26,675 nucleotides of DNA, from the NCBI GenBank assembly GCA_034669525.1, contig JAXDNH010000131.1, positions 1-26,675 of the forward strand. Direction: 5' to 3'. The position numbers were made by a program, and so were the translations under genes. Position 1 is the first letter of the stretch. The number at the start of each line of letters is the position of its first letter. The DNA is from JAFASC01 sp034669525. GTDB taxonomy: Bacteria; Pseudomonadota; Alphaproteobacteria; Rhizobiales; Beijerinckiaceae. Shown here one piece after another: positions 8,698-15,573 of this stretch. Under the pieces are notes generated by a model. The model was not told the origin of the DNA. It saw only the letters and a program-made list of their open reading frames with translations, and did not search any database.

Positions 8698-9048
8698 ATG
8701 CGCGCGTTGTTAAGTATTTCTTCCGCTGTCGCGATCCTCGCAGGCGTAGCTTTTGCGAACGCAGCCGAGTTCCCCGCTTACTCACCAGAAGGTTTGTGCA
8801 TGGCCGCGGCGCGAGCCAAAGGCGGCACGGCGGATGAGGGGATTTTCCGATCGTGCCTCGACCAGGAACAGCAAGGCTATGATTCCATCAAAACGCGATG
8901 GTCTGGCCTTTCGGCTTTCACGCAGACCTGGTGCAACGAGGTCGCAACCGCCGGCGGCACGCGCAACGGCTCCTATTTTGCGCTCGACGGGTGTGTGAGA
9001 GGGCGAGCCATGGTGGAAACGAGTCCTCCACAGCAGTTCCGTTGGTAA
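8698..9048 (+). CDS. Small secreted four-cysteine protein
   Basis: I do not recognise a function. Seen: a Sec signal peptide (MRALLSISSAVAILAGVAFA) with likely cleavage after ANA, leaving a mature protein of about 93 residues. It contains exactly four cysteines at 34, 53, 79 and 99, spaced so that two disulfides could form in the periplasm. The mature start AEFPAYSPEGLCMAAARAKGG and the SCLDQEQQ segment resemble small alphaproteobacterial periplasmic proteins of unknown function. The ATG at 8698 is preferred over an in-frame GTG at 8683 because it begins the signal peptide. It lies 81 bp after the aldolase and faces the convergent dehydrogenase gene 35 bp away; no obvious terminator lies between. 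Confidence 0.7.
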   Translation: MRALLSISSAVAILAGVAFANAAEFPAYSPEGLCMAAARAKGGTADEGIFRSCLDQEQQGYDSIKTRWSGLSAFTQTWCNEVATAGGTRNGSYFALDGCVRGRAMVETSPPQQFRW

Positions 9049-9083
9049 ATTGCGTTAGTGTGGCTCATCGTTGTGGCATTGTG

Positions 9084-9908
9084 TCATGATATCGCATCTG
9101 CCGTCGCCGCATGTGCGCTCTTGGCCCCGTGTTCCTGCGCATCGGCGATCACTTTAGCCAGGGCCGGGCTCAGGCCCATGTCCGCGATCATGGCGGCAGC
9201 TTCGCGCATTTCCGCGGCGCGGCGAAGGCCGTGGCTGCTCACGCGCTCCATTGAGTTCTCGGCGAGCGCCGCCCAACTCATCCCCGGATAGGTCACCTCC
9301 AGGCTGCTGAACACTTCATCCGCCACATCCCAGAACTCGGCTGCGCGGCCGCATTCGACGGTCAATACTTCGAGGCCTTTCATGACGATGCTGCGACAGA
9401 GTTTCATCGCCGATGCGCGGCCATACTCGATCGCGACGGCACGCACGTTCATGCCAATGGCATTCATGCGCGTGGCAAGATCGGCCGCAGCCGGGCCGCC
9501 GGCAAGGATCGGAACGGTGATGCCGGGCGCGAGCACCGCGGCCATGACAGCCCCCTCGATGTAATACGCGCCGGTTTTGTTGACGGCCTCCGCCGCGCGT
9601 GCCTTCGTGTTCGGCGAGGCGGAATTGATGTCGAAGAAAAACTGCCGGGGTTTGAGGTAAGTCTGCGCTTCGCGTGCGACGTCAAGCACCGCATCCGCGG
9701 TGACGGCGGAAATGACAACATTCGCATCCTGCGCCGCGTCCGCCGCGTTTCTCGCCGCGGTAATACCAACCTGCCGTGCACGCTCCGCGAGCGAGCCTGC
9801 ATCGAAGAGGATGTCGTACGCCGAGATCTTGACACCGCCGCGCGCTAAGAATTGGCGCGCAAAGGTTTGCCCGACTTCGCCATAGCCGATGAAGGCGAGA
9901 TGCATCAT
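9084..9908 (-). CDS. NAD(P)-binding 3-hydroxyisobutyrate-dehydrogenase-like protein (DUF1932 type)
   Basis: It is a predicted NAD(P)-dependent beta-hydroxyacid dehydrogenase; the substrate is unknown. Seen: 274 residues with an N-terminal Rossmann fold (LAFIGYGEVGQTF, GxGxxG at 8-13). The family DINSASP segment near residue 95 stands where 3-hydroxyisobutyrate dehydrogenases have their substrate loop. The helical C-terminal part includes AMKLCRSIVMKGLEVL, whose Lys corresponds to the catalytic lysine region. The helical domain looks like DUF1932 (6-phosphogluconate-dehydrogenase-like) rather than the usual GxGxxxK domain. The ATG at 9908 overlaps the stop of the UxaA-type large subunit (ATGA). 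It is therefore translationally coupled and the last gene of the minus-strand operon, possibly oxidising a product of the lyase. Confidence 0.82.
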   Translation of the reverse strand: MMHLAFIGYGEVGQTFARQFLARGGVKISAYDILFDAGSLAERARQVGITAARNAADAAQDANVVISAVTADAVLDVAREAQTYLKPRQFFFDINSASPNTKARAAEAVNKTGAYYIEGAVMAAVLAPGITVPILAGGPAAADLATRMNAIGMNVRAVAIEYGRASAMKLCRSIVMKGLEVLTVECGRAAEFWDVADEVFSSLEVTYPGMSWAALAENSMERVSSHGLRRAAEMREAAAMIADMGLSPALAKVIADAQEHGAKSAHAATADAIS

Positions 9909-11146
9909 GCCGACCGATACAGCTTCGTGATCACGAACTCGCGGTGGCCGAGCGCTTCCGCCGCGGTCAGCCGCCCGTTCGCCGTGCGCTGGATCATGCC
10001 GATCAGCGCGTCGCCCGCGGTCTCGAGCGTCTGGTCGCGGCGCAAAATGCCGGTCACATCGACATCGATATGCTCAGCCATCGTGCGCATCGTCTTCGGA
10101 TTGCCGGTGATTTTGATCACCGGCACGATCGGATTGCCGATGACGTTGCCCTGCCCCGTCGGGAATGTGTGCACGACATAGCCGCCGGCGGCCATCAGCG
10201 TCACGCATTCTGCGGCGGCCGAAGACGTGTCCATGTAATAGAGGCCAGGACCTTTCGCTGGCGCCTCCGCCGGCTCGAGCGCGTCGATGAATTTCGATTT
10301 GCGTCCGATCTTTTCGAGATTGCCGAGCGCCTTTTCTTCAATAGTGGTCAGACCGCCGGCGATATTGCCTTTCGTCGGCTGACTGTCGGAGAGATCGTCG
10401 GTTTTGTGCGCCTCGATCACGTCGTCCTGATAGGCTTTCCACATCTTGTACCATTTCTCCGCTACTTCGGGCGTCGCGGCGCGCTCCTTGGCGAGATGTT
10501 CGGCGCCGGTGATCTCCGATGTCTCGCCGAACACGCCATAAATGCCGAGTGGGATGAGCTTGTCGTACATGTTGCCGACTGTCGGGCACGATGACAGGCC
10601 CGTCGTCGTGTCGGACTCGCCACATTTGGTCGAGACCCAGAGCTCCGACATCGCGCATTCCTGGCGCTGCAGCTCGGAGGCCCAATGCAGATATTCCTTC
10701 GCGACGTAAGAGGCGCGCGCGATCGTCGCGATGTCGCCGTGGCCCTCAATGCCGAAGCCAGTGACCGGCTTGCCCGTCGTGGCGATGCCGTCGACGACGC
10801 GCTTCGTCCAGCCTTCTTCGATGCCTATTACTACTACCGCCGCCACGTTCGGATTTGAGCCGATGCCGATCAGGGTGCGGAAGAAAAGGTCAAGATCGGC
10901 GCCAAATTGCAGGCGCCCGTAAGCGTGCGGCAATGCCAGCGTGCCCTTCACATTGTGGGCGACGGCTTCGCTCGCCGAATTGGAGAGATCGTCGAGAGGC
11001 AGGATGACGACATGGTTGCGCACGCCGACGCGGCCGTTCTCGCGCCGCCAGCCGCTGACGGCGAGCTTGCCGTAATCGCCGGATGCGAGGGCGGCCTTGT
11101 CTTGCGCGCGTGCCGCGACGATCGCCTTCTCGGAATTGATCTGCAT
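9905..11146 (-). CDS. UxaA/SuyB-type lyase, large subunit
   Basis: It is the large chain of a split UxaA-family lyase. Members include altronate and galactarate dehydratases and (2R)-3-sulfolactate sulfo-lyase (SuyB), which releases sulfite and pyruvate. Seen: 413 residues; SGWRRENGRVGVRNHVVIL at the start is the usual entry to this domain. The signature at 174-191 reads KCGESDTTTGLSSCPTVG, where sugar-acid dehydratases usually have CGGSDAxSGxxANPAxG. The C-terminal GYVVHTFPTGQGNVIGNPI segment is also a family mark. The SAF domain that is fused in E. coli UxaA is a separate upstream gene here, as in SuyAB. A GAGGAGG site precedes the ATG at 11146. The best guess is a SuyB-like enzyme; a dehydratase of another hydroxyacid is the alternative. 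Confidence 0.85.
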   Translation of the reverse strand: MQINSEKAIVAARAQDKAALASGDYGKLAVSGWRRENGRVGVRNHVVILPLDDLSNSASEAVAHNVKGTLALPHAYGRLQFGADLDLFFRTLIGIGSNPNVAAVVVIGIEEGWTKRVVDGIATTGKPVTGFGIEGHGDIATIARASYVAKEYLHWASELQRQECAMSELWVSTKCGESDTTTGLSSCPTVGNMYDKLIPLGIYGVFGETSEITGAEHLAKERAATPEVAEKWYKMWKAYQDDVIEAHKTDDLSDSQPTKGNIAGGLTTIEEKALGNLEKIGRKSKFIDALEPAEAPAKGPGLYYMDTSSAAAECVTLMAAGGYVVHTFPTGQGNVIGNPIVPVIKITGNPKTMRTMAEHIDVDVTGILRRDQTLETAGDALIGMIQRTANGRLTAAEALGHREFVITKLYRSA

Positions 11147-11158
11147 CTTAAAGCCTCC

Positions 11159-11446
11159 TCACCAGCGCTTCGTCTTCATGTTGTGGACGTGCAGATGTTC
11201 GCCGGCGGCGACGTCGGCAATCGCCTTGCCGATATCCTCGCCGTATTTCAACACAGTGTCGCCGGCTTTGATGTCCTTCAGCGCGACCTTGTGGCCGATC
11301 GGAATGTCGGCCTTCGCTTCCAGATGAAACGTCGTGTCATTCTCGGTGATCAGGCAGAGCATGTCCGTGCCGGCTTTAAGGTCTTCAACGACAACAACCC
11401 CGCACGTATCCTTCGGACCATGCACCAATAGATGGGGAATGCTCAC
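11159..11446 (-). CDS. UxaA/SuyA-type lyase, small SAF-domain subunit
   Basis: It is the small partner of the large lyase subunit 12 bp downstream. Seen: 95 residues forming one SAF-like beta domain, with HLLVHGPKDTCGVVVVEDL, DIPIGHKVALKDI and DTVLKYGEDIGKA, the last two being the typical UxaA N-domain motifs. The protein ends KTKRW. A GTG at 11446 (MSIPHLLVH) sits nine bases after GGGAGG and is preferred over the GTG at 11452, which is only three bases away. A free-standing SAF chain followed by a large chain is the arrangement of (2R)-sulfolactate sulfo-lyase; altronate dehydratase is normally fused. That identity is inference and the substrate needs testing. Confidence 0.83.
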   Translation of the reverse strand: MSIPHLLVHGPKDTCGVVVVEDLKAGTDMLCLITENDTTFHLEAKADIPIGHKVALKDIKAGDTVLKYGEDIGKAIADVAAGEHLHVHNMKTKRW

Positions 11447-11539
11447 GCCCACGATCCTCCCTGACCTATGTTGATTTTTGCCGCAATGTGCGGAGCGACG
11501 GCGTCCTACTGTGCAGCGCGCCGCACGCCAAGCGAAACT

Positions 11540-12238
11540 TCAGCGCTTCGATGATTCGTAGCGCGCCTTCGTCTCGGCATTCATGGGATAGAGGCCTGGC
11601 AGACCCGCGCCTTTGTCGACCTCGCCCATGATCCATTCTTCCATGCGCTCCTGCTCGGGCGCCGCGGCCACGACCTCGTCGAGAAGTTTCGCGGGAATGA
11701 GTACGGCGCCGTCATCGTCGACCACAACGATGTCGTCGGGAAAGACCGCCACGCCGCCGCAGCCGATCGGCTGCTGCCAGGCAACGAAGGTCAGCCCGGC
11801 GACCGAAGGCGGCGCGGCGCCGCCCTGACACCAGACAGGCAGCCCGGTGCCGAGCACGCCTGCGACATCACGCACGACCCCGTCAGTGATGAGCGCGGCA
11901 ACGCCGCGCTTCTTCATGCGCGCGCAGAGAATGTCGCCGAAAATGCCGGCGTCGGTGACGCCCATCGCATCGACGACCGTGATCACGCCTTCCGGCATCG
12001 CCTCGATCGCCGCGCGTGTCGAGATCGGCGAGGCCCACGACTCCGGCGTCGCGAGATCCTCGCGTGCCGGCACGAAACGCAGTGTGAAGGCGGGACCGAC
12101 AAGCCGGGGCTGACCCGGACGCAGCGGCCGCGTGCCGCGCATCCAGACATTGCGCAGACCCTTCTTCAACAGGATCGTCGTGATTGTCGCGGTCGAAACC
12201 GTCGCGAGCGTGTCGATATTTCTGCTGTTCGGCGGCAT
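11540..12238 (-). CDS. RraA-like / HMG-aldolase-family protein
   Basis: It belongs to the RraA/MenG-like family, which includes class II pyruvate aldolases such as 4-hydroxy-4-methyl-2-oxoglutarate aldolase as well as the RNase E regulator RraA. Seen: 232 residues with GD at 101-102 and RD at 123-124, giving the D-X20-R-D metal/pyruvate-binding spacing of the family. The acidic residue expected three positions after RD in the aldolases is a glycine (RDVAG). The preceding VVDAMGVTDAGIFGDILCA segment is typical. The ATG at 12238 has AGGAG five bases upstream. Its place in an operon with hydroxyacid enzymes favours a metabolic aldolase or decarboxylase over an RNase inhibitor. Confidence 0.85.
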   Translation of the reverse strand: MPPNSRNIDTLATVSTATITTILLKKGLRNVWMRGTRPLRPGQPRLVGPAFTLRFVPAREDLATPESWASPISTRAAIEAMPEGVITVVDAMGVTDAGIFGDILCARMKKRGVAALITDGVVRDVAGVLGTGLPVWCQGGAAPPSVAGLTFVAWQQPIGCGGVAVFPDDIVVVDDDGAVLIPAKLLDEVVAAAPEQERMEEWIMGEVDKGAGLPGLYPMNAETKARYESSKR

Positions 12239-12299
12239 CCCGGCTCCTGTTTCTCGCGAGCCCCTCATAAGCCGAAGCGCGCGGGCGGTCGAGCGCTCC

Positions 12300-13412
12300 T
12301 CAATCAGGCAAGCTTTGCGCGATGTGCCTGACGTGATCGGCAAGCGCCAGCGACGAGGTCAGCCCCGGCGACTCGATGCCGAACAGGTTGATCAGGCCGG
12401 CCACTCCATGCTCGCGCGGCGTCTGCACGACAAAATCCTGCGCCGCGATTGCCGGCGGCACGATTTTCGGCCGGATGCCGGCATAGCCCGGCTGCAGGCT
12501 GCCGTCCGGGAGTCCCGGCCAGTAGCGCCGGATGGCGCTGTAGAAGCGCTCGCGCCGTCCGGGATCGACATTGTAGTCGAGCGTCTCGACCCACTCCACA
12601 TCTGGGCCGAACTTCGCCTGCCCACCGAGATCGATCGTCAGATGCACCCCGAGCCCACCCGGCTCCGGCACGGGATAGATCAAATGCGAGAAGGGCGAAC
12701 GCATCGTCAGCGTGAAGTAATTGCCTTTGGCGAAATAGCGCTGCGGAATCGCCTCACGCGGCATGCCGGTGATATTTGCGGCGACGACCGGCGCCTCCAG
12801 GCCGGCGGCGTTGACGACGAGCCGGCAGGACAGCGTCAGCGGATCCGCGCCACCGATGTCGAGCTCAATCTCCTCCCCGCCCGCCCGCCCGGCAACGACC
12901 GGCGCATTGAGTGCGAGGCTCGCGCCCGCTTCTTCCGCATCGCCGAGGAGCGCCAGCATGAGATGATGCGAGTCGACGATGCCCGTCGACGGCGACAGCA
13001 GCGCGCCGGTGCAGGCGAGCGCCGGCTCGAGCGCTTGCGCCTCCGCAGCCGACAGAAAATGCATATCCTCGACGCCGTTCGCCCGCGCCCGTGCTTCGAT
13101 CGACGCGAGTTTTCCCGCTTCCGCCTCGTTGGTGGCGACGATCAGCTTGCCGCAGCGTTTGTGCGGCACGCCGTGACCGGCACAGAATTCATAGAGCGCG
13201 CGCTTTCCCGCAACGCAGAAGCGCGCCATCAGGCTGTCGTGTGGGTAATAGATGCCGGCATGGATCACCTCGCTGTTGCGCGAGGAAATGCCGGTGCCGA
13301 TCGCCTCCGCGGCTTCGAGGATGATGACCTCGCGTCCGGCCTGCGCCAGCGCCCGCGCGACCGCGAGCCCAACAACGCCGGCGCCAATGATGACGCAGTC
13401 AACTATCTCCAT
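12300..13412 (-). CDS. FAD-dependent oxidoreductase, L-2-hydroxyglutarate-oxidase-like (DAO family)
   Basis: It is a predicted flavin-dependent 2-hydroxyacid or amine oxidoreductase. Seen: 370 residues with the N-terminal dinucleotide loop VIIGAGVVGLAVARAL and ILEAAEAIG. The SSRNSEVIHAGIYY segment is close to the SGxNSGVxHAGxYY signature of L-2-hydroxyglutarate oxidase (LhgO) and relatives. GYAGIRPKI and the C-terminal FAD loop GLINLFGIESPGLTSSLA follow. It is about 50 residues shorter than E. coli LhgO (422). It is the first gene of the minus-strand operon, 61 bp ahead of the RraA-like gene. An AAGGAG lies upstream but rather far from the ATG at 13412. The substrate is probably an L-2-hydroxyacid; that is inference. 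Confidence 0.85.
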   Translation of the reverse strand: MEIVDCVIIGAGVVGLAVARALAQAGREVIILEAAEAIGTGISSRNSEVIHAGIYYPHDSLMARFCVAGKRALYEFCAGHGVPHKRCGKLIVATNEAEAGKLASIEARARANGVEDMHFLSAAEAQALEPALACTGALLSPSTGIVDSHHLMLALLGDAEEAGASLALNAPVVAGRAGGEEIELDIGGADPLTLSCRLVVNAAGLEAPVVAANITGMPREAIPQRYFAKGNYFTLTMRSPFSHLIYPVPEPGGLGVHLTIDLGGQAKFGPDVEWVETLDYNVDPGRRERFYSAIRRYWPGLPDGSLQPGYAGIRPKIVPPAIAAQDFVVQTPREHGVAGLINLFGIESPGLTSSLALADHVRHIAQSLPD

Positions 13413-13464
13413 TCGCTCTGCCGATCTCTCCTTAGGCAGCAGGACTAGAGCCTCGGCGGCTCGC

Positions 13465-13494
13465 TGGACAAGGCCGCGTCCCCTCCCCTATATG
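13465..13494 (+). promoter_or_regulatory. Candidate sigma-70-type promoter of tRNA-Phe
   Basis: TGGACA (13465-13470) and TATATG (13489-13494) are separated by 18 bases and lie about 20 bases ahead of the tRNA. The sequence after the -10 is GC-rich (ACGCGCCGC), as in stringently controlled stable-RNA promoters. Both boxes deviate from consensus. Confidence 0.45.
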
Positions 13495-13514
13495 ACGCGC
13501 CGCTTGGCCGGCGC

Positions 13515-13590
13515 GCCCAGGTAGCTCAGTTGGTAGAGCATGCGACTGAAAATCGCAGTGTCGGTGGTTCGATTCCGCCCCTGGGCACCA
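13515..13590 (+). tRNA. tRNA-Phe (GAA anticodon), CCA encoded
   Basis: It is a complete 76-base cloverleaf. The acceptor arms GCCCAGG and CCTGGGC pair, the D-loop region reads TAGCTCAGTTGGTAGAGCA, and the anticodon loop CTGAAAA carries GAA. The T-arm contains GGTTCGATTCC. Discriminator A and an encoded CCA end the gene. Its 3' end lies 19 bases from an integrase relic, so it is a likely past attachment site. Confidence 0.97.
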
Positions 13591-13609
13591 GCCCCTTCAA
13601 AGGGTTAGA

Positions 13610-13681
13610 CGTGCGGTTATCCGCACCGGCTTCGCGCAATCGGGTTCCGAGAGTGTGACGTAGGCCGTGCATCGTCAGCCG
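13610..13681 (-). pseudogene. Relic of a tyrosine-recombinase integrase
   Basis: Read leftward, 24 uninterrupted codons encode a peptide containing MHGLRHTLGTRLREAGAD. This is the box II region of phage/island tyrosine recombinases, with the conserved HxxRH. The frame then loses all similarity at both ends: no N-terminal catalytic Arg region and no C-terminal Tyr. The fragment points its C-terminal side at tRNA-Phe, 19 bases away, the usual position of an island integrase next to its tRNA target. The downstream codons run through the antisense of the tRNA (GGIEPPTLRF), a familiar by-product and not protein similarity. It is a scar of a lost or decayed integrated element; the short length is the main caveat. 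Confidence 0.6.
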
Positions 13682-13712
13682 CGTTGCCCGGCACCGAGGG
13701 TTGGAGAATCTC

Positions 13713-14144
13713 ATGCCAGAATATATTCCGAGCCCCGAAGACTGGGTGCGCAAGCAAGTCGACGTCTACGAAGGTAGCGGCGGTACCGAAGGCACCACCC
13801 TGCTCGATACAGGGCTGCCCGTGATCATCGTAACCCACATCGGTAACAAGACCGGTGCAATCCGTAAGACGCCCCTCATGCGCGTTAAGGACGGCAGCAG
13901 CTATGTCCTTGTCGGGTCACAGGGAGGGGCACCGACGAATCCGGCTTGGGTGCACAATCTGCGCGTCAAACCGGATGTCGAGATCCGCGATGAGACGGTG
14001 GTGCAGCCGATGCGGGTGCGCGAGGTAAAGGACGAAGCTGAACGGTCTCGGCTCTGGAAGCTAGCTGTCGCGGCATTTCCGCCCTACGCCAAATATCAAG
14101 AGCGCACTGAGCGACGGATTCCGGTATTTGTTGCAGAGCCGTGA
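13713..14144 (+). CDS. Ddn-like nitroreductase/quinone reductase family protein (deazaflavin-dependent type)
   Basis: It is a member of the DUF385/Ddn split-barrel family, studied as F420-dependent reductases in mycobacteria. Seen: 143 residues with the diagnostic THIGNKTGAIRKTPLMRV segment (the GxxTGxxRxxPL phosphate-binding loop) and NPAWVHNLRVKPDVEI. The C-terminal FPPYAKYQERTERRIPVFV is also typical. The ATG at 13713 follows GGAG at seven bases; an in-frame TTG at 13701 is less likely. No other F420-related gene is visible, so the cofactor here is uncertain (F420, FMN or none). It stands immediately beyond the integrase relic and its wobble positions look less GC-biased than those of its neighbours, which suggests horizontal acquisition. 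Confidence 0.85.
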   Translation: MPEYIPSPEDWVRKQVDVYEGSGGTEGTTLLDTGLPVIIVTHIGNKTGAIRKTPLMRVKDGSSYVLVGSQGGAPTNPAWVHNLRVKPDVEIRDETVVQPMRVREVKDEAERSRLWKLAVAAFPPYAKYQERTERRIPVFVAEP

Positions 14145-14208
14145 GCTTGCCTGCCACTGGACTCATTCAGGAGTAACAACCGTGAGCGCGCCAGCGCCCC
14201 GCCGCTGC

Positions 14209-14394
14209 CTAGAACGGCACGGCAAGCATATTGCCCGGCACAACGGGCCGCGCCTCATCCGGCGGGCTCATCGCCTGCGCTTCGGCGAGCACAACAAGCA
14301 ACGCCAACAAAGCTGCGGCGAGGCCGAGCAGCGGCGAGAAATCGGAATTGTCGTCGGACGCAGGAATTCGGCGTGACGGCAGTTTCGTCGGCAT
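14209..14394 (-). CDS. Small single-helix membrane protein (61 aa)
   Basis: I do not recognise it. The ATG at 14394 is preceded by GGAGG nine bases upstream. The product has a basic N-terminus (MPTKLPSRRIPAS), one hydrophobic helix (LLGLAAALLALLVVLAEA, about 22-39) and a short Pro-rich tail (MSPPDEARPVVPGN). The layout fits a small inner-membrane protein or an uncleaved signal anchor. It shares its strand with the next small secreted gene. Confidence 0.5.
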   Translation of the reverse strand: MPTKLPSRRIPASDDNSDFSPLLGLAAALLALLVVLAEAQAMSPPDEARPVVPGNMLAVPF

Positions 14395-14488
14395 GGCGAG
14401 ACCCCTCCGGTGTAAGGCGAGTGCGAAGCAATCGACGGGCCACTTGGGGAGCTAATGGAATACGTTCGGATGAGGGACTGCTGCGGTT

Positions 14489-14519
14489 CGGGCCGCCCGA
14501 CAATCAGTCGCGCGGCCCG
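14489..14519. repeat. Long interrupted hairpin
   Basis: CGGGCCGC (14489-14496) pairs with GCGGCCCG (14512-14519). Inside it, CGAC (14498-14501) pairs with GTCG (14507-14510) around AATCA, so 12 pairs stack with one mismatch. It lies about 40 bases past the stop of the secreted mini-protein and may end that transcript, though no T-run follows on either strand. Confidence 0.5.
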
Positions 14520-14528
14520 GCCTTAAGA

Positions 14529-14545
14529 AGATCGCGACGCGATCT
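14529..14545. repeat. Perfect 17-bp palindrome
   Basis: AGATCGCG and CGCGATCT flank a single central A, directly between the stop of the mini-protein gene at 14560 and the larger hairpin. It could be an operator-like protein site or part of a bipartite 3' structure. Function unknown. Confidence 0.45.
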
Positions 14546-14559
14546 GCGCTGATGCGGAC

Positions 14560-14691
14560 TTAGTAGCTGCTCGTGCCGCTGTAACCGCCATTCGCGCTGG
14601 TGATGCCGCCCATGGCATCCTGAGCAGAGGCAGCGGACACGGCGCCGAAGCCGAGGAAGGCAGCAAGTGCAAGTGCGAGAGAAAGTTTCAT
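14560..14691 (-). CDS. Secreted mini-protein (43 aa)
   Basis: The ATG at 14691 has AAGGAG seven bases upstream. The product is almost all signal peptide: MKLSLALALAAFLGFGAVSA, then ASAQD with a likely cleavage site. About 20 mature residues rich in Gly, Ser and Tyr remain (MGGITSANGGYSGTSSY). I know no function for it. Together with the repeat peptide at 16509 it shows a local taste for short secreted peptides. Two palindromic structures follow its stop. Confidence 0.6.
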   Translation of the reverse strand: MKLSLALALAAFLGFGAVSAASAQDAMGGITSANGGYSGTSSY

Positions 14692-14962
14692 GATCCATCT
14701 CCTTTGGTTCAAGGGATCGCTAGGGAAAATGGGCATGTTGCACCGCGGGACAAGTTTCGATGCGGGCACCGCGCCAGGGAATCGCGAGAAAACGGCAAAC
14801 TTCAACTAATTGCGTCAAAAACAGCGAACATCATTACGCATAGTTCATATGATAAAGCGGATTCTGGAACAAAACGCCGCACCCATTTGGGCACGCCGGC
14901 GGTACAATCTAATCAATCCCGGCTCCAACGACGCGGTGGCGGTTTCGCCTCGCGCGTTCAAG

Positions 14963-15454
14963 TCAGCCGGAAACTATCGTTGCAACAAGCATCAGCGCGC
15001 CGTACAGCAACACCGCCAGCAGATACAAAGCAAGCCCGAGGACGGCGACGCGGAACCGGTTGTGCTTAACCTTGCGAATCGCATGTAGCTTCAGCACCTG
15101 CTCGGCATAAGAGGTCAGCAAATCCGTTTTCTGCAGCACCTCACGATAGGTGTGGGGGTCGTATTTCCCCGCATTCTTCAGGAAAAATACGTCCTCGGTC
15201 TCGTCATGCGGCAATTTGGAGGAGACCGGCCCCAGGACGCGCAGGAACAGCAGCAAGACGACGACAAAGAGACAAAACACAATTCCCAATCGGAGATTGA
15301 TCGCAGCAGACGTGTCGATCTGCCTTATCGTGATGAAAATCGGAGTGAACGAGAATGCCGTCGAGGCAAGCACGATCTGCGATTTGGTATCATACGCGCG
15401 GACGGTCGCCTGCGCGTCGGCAAAGTTGGCCCGCAGAAATTCAAGTTCATGCAT
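14963..15454 (-). CDS. Pycsar-type transmembrane effector-like protein (PycTM/DUF5706 family)
   Basis: PycTM proteins are membrane effectors of Pycsar anti-phage systems, triggered by cCMP or cUMP to damage the membrane. Seen: 163 residues. The N-terminal helix ends in AYDTKSQIVLAS, matching the family's D-x-K before the first membrane helix. Helices lie at about 27-44, 54-74 and 136-160. Between the second and third is the family linker: FFLKNAGKYDPHTYREVL, then SYAEQVLKLHAIRKVKHNRFR, corresponding to the QxxxxSKIxxxKY region. The ATG at 15454 has GAGGTGAG upstream. No uridylate/cytidylate cyclase lies nearby, so this is an orphan effector or a relative with another role. The gene upstream on the same strand is a cyclic-nucleotide-binding Crp/Fnr protein. 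The assignment is from remembered family pattern, not a search. Confidence 0.65.
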   Translation of the reverse strand: MHELEFLRANFADAQATVRAYDTKSQIVLASTAFSFTPIFITIRQIDTSAAINLRLGIVFCLFVVVLLLFLRVLGPVSSKLPHDETEDVFFLKNAGKYDPHTYREVLQKTDLLTSYAEQVLKLHAIRKVKHNRFRVAVLGLALYLLAVLLYGALMLVATIVSG

Positions 15455-15573
15455 CGCTCACCTCGTGACCAGCCGAACGAATATTGCCCCAAAGCTGCCC
15501 GGCAAGCGGAGCGCGCGCAAAATCATCCGTTGAATTTCGGCTTTGGCGCCAGGCTTTGAAATTCGGTACCCGT

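Noticed and set aside
12132..13448. Long plus-strand open frame over the RraA-like and FAD oxidoreductase genes
   Set aside because: Arg/Asp-rich composition without motifs, and it covers two well-supported minus-strand genes and their ribosome sites.
13526..13609. GGIEPPTLRF-type peptide continuing the integrase frame
   Set aside because: It is the antisense translation of the tRNA-Phe gene, a known annotation artefact, and is not counted as integrase similarity.
14810..15088. Plus-strand open frame in the 14692-14962 gap
   Set aside because: It runs into the PycTM-like gene on the opposite strand, has no ribosome site and no recognisable composition. The gap itself holds only somewhat AT-rich sequence with nothing I can name.
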